64,000 nucleotides of DNA from Patagioenas fasciata (lineage: Eukaryota; Chordata; Aves; Columbiformes; Columbidae), in contig NC_092521.1 of NCBI RefSeq assembly GCF_037038585.1, positions 53,514,398-53,578,397 on the forward strand. The letters run 5' to 3'. Each line of letters starts with the position of its first letter. Positions within the stretch are counted from its first letter, which is position 1. Of the stretch, positions 37,930 to 49,582 are shown one piece after another. A program made the position numbers and the translations under genes. A model generated the notes under the pieces. It ran no database searches and was not told the origin of the DNA. It saw only the letters and a program-made list of their open reading frames with translations.

Positions 37930-38737
37930 GCTAAAGACGCACTGACCCCGCCGACCGCCCGCAAAACCTTGCGGCTTCCTCAGGAGTGGCCCTAAGCTTA
38001 TACTAAACCACCTCAAAAAACGGGCTTAAGGACCCCATCAGCAGCGGCTGGGCTCACCCAGAGATGCTCCCCCGGCCGCGCTCCAGCCTGCGCAGCGCGG
38101 TTCCCCAACCCCATCCCCCCATTCCGCAGCCGCCCCCGCCGCGCACCGCGCAAAGCCCGTAACTTCGCTCTGCGGACGCCGCGCCCCAGTCCCTCGGCGG
38201 ATCTTTCGCGGGAGACACCGCACTCCGCGGACGGAGAGAGAGGTGGGAAGGGCGGCTGAGGGACAGGCTCCCGCAAGAGCCGTACCCGCCTGCGGCACTC
38301 CCGCACCGCACCGCCCGGCTTCGCGCAGCCCGCACCGCTGCGAGAGAGGGGGAGAGCCCTGCCCGAGGGGACCCCGAAATGACCCATGGCGGGGAGGGGG
38401 CACGACGGGACACCCCAAACAGCCAAAAGCAAAAGCGCGGAAGGGGGAAAGGAAAAGGGAAAAGAAGCGACTCCGCGCTGCAGACCTGCGGGCTCCCCTC
38501 GACCTCCCCGAGCAGCAGCGCGGAGCGGTGCGCAGAGGCACGGCGCCCCGCGGAGGCGGCCGGGGCAGCGCAAGCCCCTCGGCCCTCCCCATTGACCTCA
38601 AGCCAAGGACAGCTCGGCGGTCCCGCTGCGCATCGCGACCCGGCGGGCCGTGTCGTGCTGCCCTGCACTGAGCCGAGCGGGGCAGTGGGAAGAGCAGACC
38701 AGGAGAGCGAAGGGAGCGTGGGCCGCCGGCTCCTCAC

Positions 38738-38910
38738 CTGAGACTGCCCCGGGAGGTGTTTTCCGCCGCCGCAGCGGGAGGCGCCTCCTCCCGCTCTCCG
38801 CGGGAAAGACTGGCGCGGACAGAACCGGCCCGCCAAAGTTACCCGCCGCTGCGGAGCCGGGCTCCCACCTGCAGCGCCCGGCAGACTCCGACAGCCGGCA
38901 CGGCTCAGCT
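38738..38910 (-). other. candidate non-coding first exon with donor, minus strand
   Basis: The minus strand reads CAGTCTCAG|GTGAGG, with the last exon base at 38738 and GT at 38737-38736. This is a near-consensus 5' splice site downstream of the CCAAT/GC-box pair. The upstream boundary (transcription start) is a guess. If it is spliced to the acceptor at 31964, the transcript would have a 5' UTR exon and begin translation in exon 2. A weaker alternative donor (GCAG|GTGGGA) lies upstream near 38870. Confidence 0.35.
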
Positions 38911-38927
38911 CGGCACCGCACGGCTCG

Positions 38928-38952
38928 GCCCGCCCCCCCGAGTCGCGATTGG
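38928..38952 (-). promoter_or_regulatory. CCAAT box and GC box oriented for leftward transcription
   Basis: On the minus strand CCAAT (complement of ATTGG at 38948-38952) is followed, in the direction of transcription, by a GGGGGGGCGGG GC box (38928-38940). The order and spacing fit a TATA-less CpG promoter with start sites roughly at 38,850-38,910. A further inverted CCAAT lies at 39314-39318. Confidence 0.45.
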
Positions 38953-38969
38953 CGCTGCCGTCGCGACTG

Positions 38970-39057
38970 CCCCGCCTCCGCCCGCCCGCCCCGAGCGCCC
39001 GCGGGGGCGGCCAGACCGCGGGGCTCCCCGGGCGGCGGGGCCGGCGGTCGGAAGCGG
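38970..39057 (+). other. candidate plus-strand first exon with donor
   Basis: On plus, GC-box-rich sequence (38970-39011) leads to GAAGCGG|GTGAGA, with GT at 39058-39059. This is a usable but weaker donor than the minus-strand one. It would allow a divergent transcript into the right half of the window. I found no matching downstream exon. Confidence 0.2.
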
Positions 39058-39100
39058 GTGAGAAGCAATGCGGGGCATCAGACTGCCCCCGCCACCCCCA

Positions 39101-42100
39101 TCCAACCCACGGTCCCTTTTTTTTTTTTATTTTTTTCCCTTTCAAGGGGGAAAAAAAAAAAAAAAAGAAGAAAAAAAAGAAAAAATGAAAATAATAAGAG
39201 CATAAAAGTGTTTCGTGACGTTACTTTGTGCCATCACTTCGTGCCATTAGGCACAGGAGGAGCCCATGGCCACAGCAGGCGCTGAGGGGCTCCGACGTGG
39301 GTGCTGCTGCCCGATCCGGTCATTGGTGCCCTGAGGAGGCAACGGCAGCCCAGGCGCGGTTGGTGCAACAGCGTGAGTCCTCTGTGACAGACCCGGGGAA
39401 ACCACAAACTTCTTGGCAACAGCCGAAGGACAGGGCCGAATGAGCACCCTCAGGACTTCCTGAGCAATGCTGCCTGCCAGAAAACGCGAACTCCCCATCC
39501 TTTTGGTCTACTCTCAACAGCCCACGGCAATTTTTTGCTTTCTTGTTTAAATTATCGATAGCTCTTCCACAAATGCACCCTAGGCACAGATAAGGGACAG
39601 TGTATGGAAGGTGCAGGATGGAAATTAGAATACAGTTCTGCTGGCAGGATTGTGAAAAGACGGTTTGTAATCTCGAGATAGTGGCAATTCCCCCTTGGAT
39701 TTGTGAGTGACCGCCTGTGGAAAAGTGAGGTCACAGCTCTGGGACTGCAACCATCCTAGGATGACAAACCCTCAGAGAGATTTGGAGGTGATGGGGATAC
39801 CCACATGGAAGTGAGAAATTTCTTGGAGAAAATCACACCAAGGAAGAAGCAGAAGCACTCAGGGCTGACTTGTCTTGGGCAAAGATGTTCTGAGGCATGC
39901 TGCGAGATAATAGGAACAGTGTTCCCAAGCCAGCTGCTTTGGGTGTCGTGCCTAAGTCGTTAACGCCAAGATTACACCTGACCCTGCCGAGGTCTGTAAG
40001 TCACCATGAGGCTGACTTATCCCTTGTGGGAGGCAGCCAGAACGGCCGCATTTAGAAAGCCTGCTGGCTACTCAGCATCGGAGCTTAATGCTCAGCAAAT
40101 CCCTCTGCAGGGTGGCGGGGAAGGCCTTCTGCCTTCCTGCTGCTGAGTGGTGGGGGCAGGTGGGCTCCCTCCTAAATGCTGGGGCATAAGGCTGTGGTAG
40201 GAAAGGCTGCGGTGTCCCTTGGCACTCAGCCAGCAGCCCCTGCTGGCACCTCTGCCTGAAGTTTGCTGGTGGTGCAAATTATTGCTGAAATCCACCACAC
40301 ATAGCCTTATGAGTTCAAAGGATACCCGTGGGGGAGATACTCTCATGAGGGGAGCGCGGGGTGCCAGCCACCAGTGGCAAAGGTTAAAGTTCCAACTAGG
40401 ACATTTTTGTACAGCATGAGAGATAATTTTCTGCGATAAGTTATGCTTAGGTCGGCTCACCAAGAACAATTTGCTATCAAAGGCAGTTGTGTGGCAAGCA
40501 AATTTCCTGGTCGCCTGGATTTTTTTTTTTCTTTTTTTTTAACTGGGGAGTTATTGACTTCTACAGTTTTGCAAACTGATGTATAAGACATGATGAGCTC
40601 AAAGAGCCAGAGGCAAAATTCAGTGAAACAGCGTGACTTGATTTTTCTGCTGTTTGGCAGACTGAAGTCCCAGGTCTATGGCAGGATGCACTGGACAATG
40701 TAAGGGAGCTGGGACCCAGCCCTGGCTGATGCATCTGCAGGCAACCACCAGCTGAGAGCCAGCATTGACACAGTGGGGACATGGCTCCATTTGAGGACAG
40801 GAAGGCTGGGCTTCCCAGCTGGAGCAGGGCTGTGAGGCAAGGAGTGAAGCTGTGAGCAGGAAAGTAGCTTCAGTCATGCCACAGGGATTTCCACTGGCTA
40901 CCACAGAAAGGACTGATGGTTCACCTCATCGTATAAGGGGTTGCTAAGGTCAAGGATGGGCTCTGGGAAGAAGCCAAGTGTGTAGAAAAAGTGCTATAAA
41001 ATAAGTGCTTGGGGTGAGGAGGCTCCCAGGGGAAGTTGGTGCTCTGCCATGGATGGTAGCAGGTACCTGGGACTTTAGGGGAACCAGCTTCAGGCAGTTC
41101 GAAAGCAATTGCCCAGCCCCACTTTATTGGACAAAATGGCTGGAGTATATTTTGTTCCACTGATGCGGGAAAAGGCCTCGACAGTCCCTGTCGGGGAGGC
41201 ATTAATTAAAGGAACTAATGGCAAGTTCCTAAAATATCCATTGGAGTGATCAGGATGTCTGCTGAGAGAAATCTGACTTGCTGGGCTTCAAGTTGTGCCA
41301 AGTCATTGTGTTCATCAGGAAATGAGAGTGCGCTGGGGCAGGTAAAACAGGAATAAATCACACTGACCATCCTCCGGTACTTTCTGCTTTTATTTCCAAA
41401 GCTGCATTTTGGGAGGTGGCTTACATACATTCATTATGTATTTACTTAATAGACTGTAACAGCCCTGAAACTTTTTTTTTGCTTATATTGTGTTTAATGC
41501 TTTTAGCACCGTGTAGAGGAGTCTCTTCTTGCTAAAATTACCGTCCTAAGCACCTCTCTCTGAAATTCCCTTGCTAAGGATCCTTTGCCGAGGCTGCATT
41601 AGAAGAATGTTAATCTGATTTACGGTAACCTGGCATGACAACTTGTGGTAATGGGTGATACAAAATTGAAACCCTGCGACAGAGGGGACATTCGTCTCTG
41701 GCCACGATGTGAATGTGGAAGCCCCAGGGGGCCGGCTCAGCAGAGCACAGAGCCTGTGAGCTTGGGGTGATGAATGAGGGGAAGTATTTACAGCATCACT
41801 CTACAGAGCCATTTACACCAGAGAGCATCATTATTTCCACGCATATCAGTATTTCCTAGTGCGGGCTTGCCTCATATATCGAAACTTTATGGGCCCTCCG
41901 TATTATTTGTGTGGCAGTGGCAGTGTTTTTTTTTTACTTTAAATGAATATAATTAATAATGCTTCATCTACCACCTCTTATTAGGACACTGCCAGGAGAC
42001 AGAGTGGTGGGAGAAGAGTGCCTGGCAGTTGCTGCTCTTCAAACTCCAAAGGAGTCCAGCCCTTCTTGAGCTCCATGTTCTGAGGATGAGGCCAGAGGCA

Positions 42101-43399
42101 CAGATTTACAATTAAATTGGGGTTCACATGAAAGGAGTAATAAATACTATAGAAATATACTATGCAGACAGCATTTTCACTGTGAAAAGACCTTTCTGAA
42201 TGGTCTCTGTGGCCCTGCCCTCGTTGGCAAGACTGCCTCTTGGCATCCTCTGGCCCCCAGGTGCATCCCACAGACCTTCCACTGCAGCACAGATCCTCAC
42301 TCCTGTGCTGTGAAAATTGGTTCTTGGAAAGTTTTCTAGTCTGACAACTCACCTGCTTACAGCAAAATCCAAGAGCACTTGTTCAGTTGTTCCATTTCCA
42401 GTAAATGAAACTATACACCACAGAAGCAGCTTTGCCCATACCTCGTCTTTTTAAATCGATGGGGTTTGTTAGAGGGACCAGGACAGTGTTTGTTACAATT
42501 TGCTGGTCTCTGAGGATTGCTTTCAAATCCAAGGCCATTATTATCTGAGATTAGAGCTATCCACAGCTTTATTTTTATACAATCATCAGTGCACATAATG
42601 TTTAAAAGACGAAAAGAAAGAGAGAGGGAACTTCCCTGTGCCAGCAAATATATGGTTTTGGGGCTGAAACAGATTTATTGAAATCAATGTGCACTTTATC
42701 ATTGATTTCTTTGTGCAGTGAGGCCTCCTTTAAAGCTTGACAGCTTTTTCTTGTAAAACTGAAATGAGACTAACCTGAAGTATCAGCACTTAGTAGTTTG
42801 ATACAGCACTTCTCTCCCTCTCTTGACTTTTGAGACACTGCAGAATTACTTTTATTTAATAATGTTTATCACATTTACTGAAAGTGCCTAGCCTACCTAA
42901 AACAATACAAAAAGCATGCAGAATTGTATTTGACATTGACAGGGGACTTGACCAGATGATCAAACTGGTTGTTTATAGCTAGTTATGACTGTAATTATAT
43001 GTCCACATCACGCTGTCTAATATTTTAAATTCATCCCACACCATATTTTCATGCACTGAAAAGAATTTGCTTTAGTATCATTCTTTCCCCATGTCACAAG
43101 AGCAATTTTTCACTGTTGATAAGATAATGTTATTTTTTGTTAAAAAATTGCAAATGACTCAGTCATTGCTATGTCACCTGAGCTTTCCTTATTTATGGAT
43201 TGTCTCCTCATTTAGTGAATAATTTCAATGAATTTCAGAATAATAACAATCTGTAGTGCATATCTATCAAATGGTACAGAAAAGACTTTAAATAAATCAC
43301 TGTAAATTAGGATCTCATAATACAAAATGCTGCTTTTGCAGCCTCCATAGCGCGCCCCCCTAAAATGAACTGCATGAAATATATTATTTGACATTTTAA
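39101..43399. other. non-coding stretch right of the island
   Basis: No gene or transposon recognised beyond the island shore. T runs (40527-40551, 41471-41479, 41926-41933) are prominent. Frames at 40092-40469, 41981-42352 and elsewhere lack motifs. Confidence 0.5.
39117..39186. repeat. T-run and A-run pair at the island edge
   Basis: A T-rich stretch (39117-39137) and an A-rich stretch (39151-39186) flank a short CCCTTTCAAGGGGG palindrome-like core, so the region could fold back. It marks the sharp right boundary of the CpG island. Confidence 0.6.
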
Positions 43400-44597
43400 G
43401 TGGACTGACAGCCTTCTACCATAAGGTGACTAGCTTGACGGATGAGGTGAGAGCAGTGGATATTGTTTACCTAGACTTCAGTAAGGCAATTGACATGGTT
43501 TCCTGTAAGACCCTCACAGATAAGCTGATGATGTATGGGTTAGGTAAGTGGAAAGTGAGGTGGACTGAAGACTGCCTGAATAACCAGATCCAGAGGGTTG
43601 TTATCAATGGCACAAGGTCCATTTGGAGGCAAGTCACTAGAGGTGTACCCAGGGGCTCGATGTTGGGACCAATACTGTGTAACATCTTCATTAGTGATCT
43701 GGATGATGGGGCAGAGTGCACCTTCAGTAAGTTTGAAGATGACACAGAACTGGGAGGAGTGGCTGATGCACCAGAGGGTCATGTTACCATCCAGAGAGAC
43801 CTCAACAGGATGAAGAAATGGGAAGATTAGAGTCTCATGAAGTTCAAGGAGAAATGCAGAGTCCTCCACCTGGAAAAGAACAATCCCAGGCATCAGTACA
43901 GGCTGGAGGCTCACCAGCTGGAAAGTAGCTCTGCAGAAAAGGACCTGGAGGTCCCAGTGAACAACAAGCTGACAGTTGCCGGTGCCTTCATAGCAAAAGG
44001 CCAGTGGTATCCTGGGCAGCATTAGGAGGATTGTTGCCAGTAGGTGAAGACAGGTGATCCTTCCCCTCTGCTCAGCACTGGTCAGGCCACAGCTGGAGTG
44101 CTGGGTCCAGTTCTGGGATCCCCAGTACCAAAGAAACATGGACTCACTGAAGAGAGTGAGTCAAAGGCCCCTGAAGATCATTAAGGGATGCTGGCTTCTG
44201 ATGTATGAGGGGAGGCTGAGAGCTGTGACTGTTCAACCTGGAGAAGACCAGGCTCAGAGAGATCTTCCCCATGTGTGTAAATACTTGAATGAAGATGAGG
44301 GAACCAGGCTCTTCTCAGTGGGGCCCAGTGACAGGACCAGAGGCAATAGGCTCAAATTGAAACACATGAAATTGCATTTGAACACAATCCCCTCACACTT
44401 CTTACAGTGATTATGATCAAGCACTGGCACAGGCTGCCCAAAGAGGTTTTGGAGTCTCCCTGCTTGGAGGCATTCAGAAGCTGTGTGGACATTATCCTGG
44501 GCAAGTGGCTCTGGGTGGCCCTGCTTGAGCAGGGTGGTTGGGCCAGGTAACTTCTAGAGGTCCCTTCCAACCTCAGCCACCTTGTGATTCTGTGACT
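43400..44597 (+). mobile_element. CR1 LINE, 1.2-kb 3' copy with RT core remnants
   Basis: The largest CR1 copy here. The frame 43426-43830 (134 codons) is a piece of the ORF2 reverse transcriptase. VYLDFSKAID is the first catalytic-Asp motif, GVPRGSMLGPIL the next conserved block, and FEDDTELGGVAD stands where CR1 normally has FADD. A TAG at 43828-43830 and later frameshifts break the frame. Further fragments (43837-44025, then 44054-44410 with LVRPQLECWVQFWDPQ) continue the RT C-terminus in other frames. The 3' end is intact: 'ggtcccttccaacctcagcc' then GATTCTGTGA at about 44587-44596. The 199-codon minus frame 43540-44139 is its antisense. Truncated, disrupted and inactive. Confidence 0.93.
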
Positions 44598-47500
44598 AAT
44601 TCAGATGCCCCACAGAGAAATACTTCTCAATGAGAAAACAGCAAAACACTGAAATTCCATGTTCTGACTTTGATGGAAGAAAATACGTTACACATCAATG
44701 ACAGCATGCCAGCGTACCAAAATCATATTATGCTTGTACAATAAAGAACATCTTTTACTCCATTGCTACCAAATTTATGTCTGTGTTAATCTGAAAAATT
44801 AAATAAATCTCCATGGATCTCCCAATTAGTAATGCAAAATATGTATATTCTTTAGTTTGAAATAAAAGTATTTCTGTTCAAAGTTTGTGATGGAACATGT
44901 ACACTTGCATGTTTCAAATTAAAACAAGTTGGACAATTTCCAATCAGAAAGCTATGCCAAGACAAAGGAGATGGCAGTAGTGCAAATTGGCCATTCTGGT
45001 CTATAATAGCTCATCAGACCAGGCCAAAAGTGCAGTAAAACCAGAGAAACATCTGTCCTTGGTCTCGTTGGCCTGAATCTGCAAGAGGCATATTGTGTTG
45101 TTGGACAGTGCTGGTGGCTGCCTGCAAGTGTGAAGTCTGGACAATCACAGACCACACTGAAGTGGAAGGGCATGCTGATCATCTTTCTTTCAAACAAAAT
45201 GAAAGAGAAATTAAAACCTCATTTGTTTAGTGGTAATTGAAACAAGAAGACCACCGCCCAAGGTGCAACACAATATAGGAAGGCTGGATTGGAAGCTTGG
45301 CCATGTGGCTAGAGGCGTTTCACTGGAAATTGGTTGCAAAAACAGGAAACGGGGCATTGATTTGGTTGAAGCTCTGCTTTAGCTTGTGGGTGGAAAGAAG
45401 CACAAAGCAAGCAGGCAGTGTGTGTGTGTGGCCCCAGAAAAGCAGTCAAGAGTAAATGACTTTTTTTCTTTCCAATCCTTAAAAGCCCAGGCAAAAAAAA
45501 CTCTCAAGCAAGAAGACTGCTTCTAACTGTACAGTCCTCCTGTGTTTTTGTGGAAAAAAATATTTATATTTTAAGAGATTTTACCCAATTTGTAAAAAAA
45601 TGATTTCTACCTGAAGTGACCCTAGAACTCTGTGCACTTTGGGTTCCTGTAAGGAGCAGCCTTATCTAACTGCAACGTTGTATAACCTACAGCACTTCAA
45701 TCGGGCTCCCATAAAGCTGGCTGGAGTCCCATCCCGCTATCAATTAGAACTCTTCTCGCGAAACAGTCTGAAAAAGATGTGTATTACAGCCTCGGAGCTA
45801 TACAGCTTCTCCCACAAAGTTATGAAACCTTTCTTCCTCTAGGGATAAACAGTAAAGCAGCATCCAATTTGTATGAATAACTCTTTCAGCTGCCTAAATA
45901 CTTTCAGCTTGATGAATTTTTTAAACTGTTCCGATTTCTCAGAATGTATTAATCTTTCACACCTGTTATTTTAGAGCAAATAGTGGATGTGCTGGTAGTA
46001 TTTCACATTTCCTTCTATGCTGTTAGAAGATTTGATGGCTTTTTTGAAATTGTACAATATTAGTTAACTGTCCTTTAGGAGGTTTTACAGGTAAGGTTTT
46101 AGGTCTGGATGTTCCATGGCATGAAAAAAAAGAAAAAAGCTCTTGCTGCCAAAAAACCCTCTTACCTGATTTCAGATGTTCAGTCTACTTGTGTTTTTTG
46201 TCAAACTGCAAATTTGCAGAAACGAGTGATCATGCATGGACTACTGATTTTTGTTGCCAAGATCTCTTATTTAAATGTGATGCCATTTGTGTGCAGAGCT
46301 ATCCAGATGTGTGTTGCAGCTTGGTTTCCTGGGGCTGTCTGTGGAAATGCTTCAAGAGAAGCAGTGTTCTCTACCCCAGTGACAAGTCCCTTCAAGATGC
46401 TATATAGTGCTGGAGCAGCAAACCTTTATTACATTTTCCTCGAATGTGTCCCTTTTCAGTTTGTTGAAAAGCCATCCTCCCTTATAAACTGGTTCATGAA
46501 GCCCATAGAAAATGTTTTTTGTGATGTCTGAATGAACCTTTTTTAATTTGACAGTGGAAATCGTGATTCTGTAGTCTGAGCTGTTTGTTTGTAACCCGGG
46601 CTTTTTCACTGATACGGCAAAACCAGCTCAAATCTGAAGGTGAAAATTTTAGCCTTCATTTCTGTGCCAGCACTCACAGAAGAAGTCTAGCAACAGAGGG
46701 GGGCAGAAATGTATTCCTTAATCCTCTGAATGAATAGTTGCCTCACAAGTAAAGATAGATGAATATTCATTTGGAATATTTATTTGGTGTATCTTCTATC
46801 AGTCCCTGCCTCTCACTACCCTGTTGCAGTGCTAAGGACTCAGATACCCAAAGCATGATATGGCAGCTCCCCCATTTTTGTTTTCTCATGCACCTGATTT
46901 GCAGAAACAGAGGGAAGCCCGTGACAAGAGCCAAGGTGGGAAGTGTGCATAGGCCTCAGAGGTGGGAGGTAATCCCTGATATGTAGGGAAAGGGGAGGAC
47001 AGAATGATTCAGATCCCTCTGAGTTTGGGATGAGCCTACAGATTGCAATCGTATAAACATTTGCAAGTTGCAGATTTCCTTATTCCCTTACTTTTGAGTT
47101 CTCTCTTTTTTTTGACAATATGCAATAGTGGGGGCTTATAATTACACTTTGCTGTAGCTATTGCAGCTGTGTTTTAGCCCCGGTGCAGCGGTGGGACCTA
47201 GAACCATGCTGCAGGACCTCCAGCTCCTTATCACCAAAGAGCTGGGCCGAGGAGGCAGCGCCTGCTTTTAGCCCTGCCTTGTGCGGGGTGAGCTCCATGT
47301 TGTGAGGGCTTGTGCACACTGCTCCTGGAAATGTCCACCTCCAAGGCCGTTTTGGGACTTGTTCATTGTAGTTTGGGTAGGTGGGCTGGGAATTGGAGCT
47401 GGTGCCAAGGCAGGTGCTGTGATTTTTGGGGCTTGCTCCACTCTGCCCTGCCTGTGCTCTCTCTCTTACTGTCCCTGGCCACGTCCCCAGTTGGGTGGTC

Positions 47501-48874
47501 TTGAGAAGACATCCCTGTCCTCCCCCTGGCCAGACAGGCATTGCATCTTCTGAGACAGGTGTGCTAGGATGGATGTGGAGAGCCAGGTCCAGCTCTAGGT
47601 GAGGATGGATTTATTTCTGTGTGAGCTGCCACAAGCCTAAGAAGACATTATCAGAGCATGCTCATATAGCTGCCTTTTTATTATTTTCTTTTAAAGCTTC
47701 GGTTTTATAGTGGAGAAAATAAAGATGACAAGTGAGCTAAAAGCATTCTGAGGATCAGAAAATTTGTAAAGGTGCTTCCTGACAGCCAATATATTTTGAC
47801 TATGGAATTCCTCTATGGCATTTACAGTTACTGTGACAGTTACTATCACAACTCCTTAGGTTATCCTATGTGATCTTAGAGCATGGATCATGTACGTATT
47901 GAACCACTGCATGTACTGAAGGTGGATAATCTGCAGAAAATACTGTATTAAAAAAAATATGCTTGAAGCAGGAATATCTAATGGACTTACACATGTTTTC
48001 AGACCATACTGTTCTCCTTACTTAGCCCGCAGATTTCAAATTCTTGAGAGGAAGGGTTAAAACTCCTGACAGCTGCAAAAGTTTTCACAAAAGCAAGTGG
48101 TACATGTATTGTTAAGAAAATCCAGAAATTTAGTCCAGCCTTTTCACATTAGTGGCTGAAAGACAGAAGATACAAGCTACTTAGTGAGATGTTTGTTTCG
48201 GGTGAGTATCAATGTGGATTTTGGTTTTTTTTTGGTTTTTTTTTAATTTAATTTTCAATTTTAAATAAAGAGATCAAAACTAATGATTGAAACACTACCT
48301 CAAATAGGCTTCTTACTTATTACAGAAAGAGATTATTAACATTCTCGAGGGCTCCATTTAAAAAACAAAAGACTTCAAAAGACCTGAAGAATTAAGCAGA
48401 TCCCGCAAACAATAGGTAATGCGCTAAGAAATGTAGAATAGCATCAATTAGGCTCAATAACTACAAATATGTTGACATATTTGACTACTTTTATATTATT
48501 TCGTAAGTCCACACAGTATAATCACATGTATGCAACTGAAAAGAGCTTGTAAAGAGCAGCAGGGTTGTATCCTGGGATATTAACAATGCAGAGAGTGTCA
48601 TATGTCTTCTGACTTCAGAGTGTTACTTCTATAAAGACTAAAGAATATACGAAGTCCTGGAAGAATAAAAATGAATACACATTTCTATATATGCATTATT
48701 TCAGTGTCAGCTGTAACTTTTTCTATGGATTATTTATGGCTTTTTGCCCCACAACACTATACCTTACACATGTATCTAGCAGGCTGTCTTGTTTGTGGTG
48801 GTGAAGACTCCCTTTGTCAGTTTGTTTTTTCACAAACAAATTTATGTACTAAAAATCTCTCCAAGCTGCTTTCC
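44598..48874. other. non-coding stretch between two CR1 copies
   Basis: No gene recognised. A plus frame of 140 codons (46109-46531) and mutually antisense frames at 47158-47553 have no known domain. They are within chance expectation for this much sequence. Confidence 0.5.
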
Positions 48875-49582
48875 CAAGAAGGACTTGGGCATACGGTGGA
48901 TGAGAGATTGGACATGAGCCAGCAATGTGTACTTGCAGCCCAGAAGCTAAATCCTATATTGGGCTGCATCAAAAGCAGTATGGCCAGCAGGTTGAGGGAG
49001 GTGCTTCTGCCCCCCTACTCCTGCCTGGTGAGACCCCACCTGGAGTCCTGCATCCAGCTCTGGGGCCCTCAGCACAGCAAAAAGACATGGACCTATTGGA
49101 GAGGGCCCAGAGGAGGCCACCAAGATAACCAGAGGGCTGGAACAGCTCTGCTGTGAGAACAGGCTGAGAGAGTTGGGGTTGTTCAGCCTGGAGAAGAGAA
49201 GACTCCAGGGAGACCTTATTGCAGCCTTTCAGTACTTAAAAGGGGCCTATAATAAAGGTGGGGACAGACTTTTTAGCAGGGCCTGTTGTGACTGGACAAG
49301 GGGTAATGGTTTTAAAATAAAACATGAGGAAGACATTTTTTCCTAGACATGAGGAAGAAATTTTTTACAATGAGGGTGGTAAAACACTGGTCTAGGTTGT
49401 CCAGAGAGGTGGTAGATGCCCCATCCCTGGAGACATTCAAGGCCAGGCTGGACAGGGCTCTGAGCAACCTGATCTAGTCAAAGATGTCCCTGCTCATTGC
49501 ACGGGGGTGGACTAGATGTCCTTTGAAGGTCCCTTCCAACCCAAACCATTTTATGATTGTATGATTCAATGATTCAACCACA
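48875..49582 (+). mobile_element. CR1 LINE, 0.7-kb 3' copy
   Basis: It begins inside the RT C-terminal region (plus-strand 'gagagattggacatgagcca' then 'gcaatgtgtacttgcagccc', corresponding to the ERLDMSQQC block) and runs through [15 protein letters not shown]. The 3' end is complete with 'aggtcccttccaacccaaac' and several ATTTTATG/ATTGTATG/ATTCAATG octamers (49549-49575). The frame 48671-49156 fuses unrelated upstream sequence to CR1 and is not a gene. A 20-bp local tandem duplication lies at 49322-49366. Confidence 0.93.

Larger units (their letters stand above)
37930..39100. promoter_or_regulatory. CpG island, probable promoter (possibly bidirectional)
   Basis: About 1.17 kb of very GC-rich DNA with dense, unmutated CpG in an otherwise AT-rich, CpG-poor window. 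This is the usual signature of a germline-unmethylated promoter of a housekeeping or developmental gene. It includes several GC boxes, a GCGGGGGCG EGR1-type site (39001-39009) and an inverted CCAAT box. The island ends abruptly at T- and A-homopolymer runs (39117-39186). Long open frames on both strands (for example 38054-39145 minus, 363 codons; 38650-39285 plus, 211 codons) follow from scarcity of stop codons in GC-rich DNA; they are arginine/alanine/proline/glycine-rich and match no family. A small CpG-bearing shore continues to about 39440, including a CRE-like TGACGTTA near 39216 and a 13-bp tandem pair with GTGCCAT (39223-39247). Confidence 0.85.

Noticed and set aside
38054..39145. 363-codon minus-strand open frame and several other frames over 100 codons in the CpG island
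   Set aside because: All frames on both strands are long here because GC-rich DNA lacks stop codons. The translations are Arg/Ala/Pro/Gly-rich, change character along their length and match no family.
43540..44139. 199-codon minus-strand open frame
   Set aside because: It is the antisense of the plus-strand CR1 reverse-transcriptase region.
46109..46531. 140-codon plus-strand open frame starting with a lysine-rich run
   Set aside because: No recognisable domain, no promoter or splice context, and a few frames of this length are expected by chance in 64 kb.
48671..49156. 161-codon plus-strand open frame
   Set aside because: It joins unrelated upstream sequence to the CR1 RT C-terminal fragment and is not a gene.
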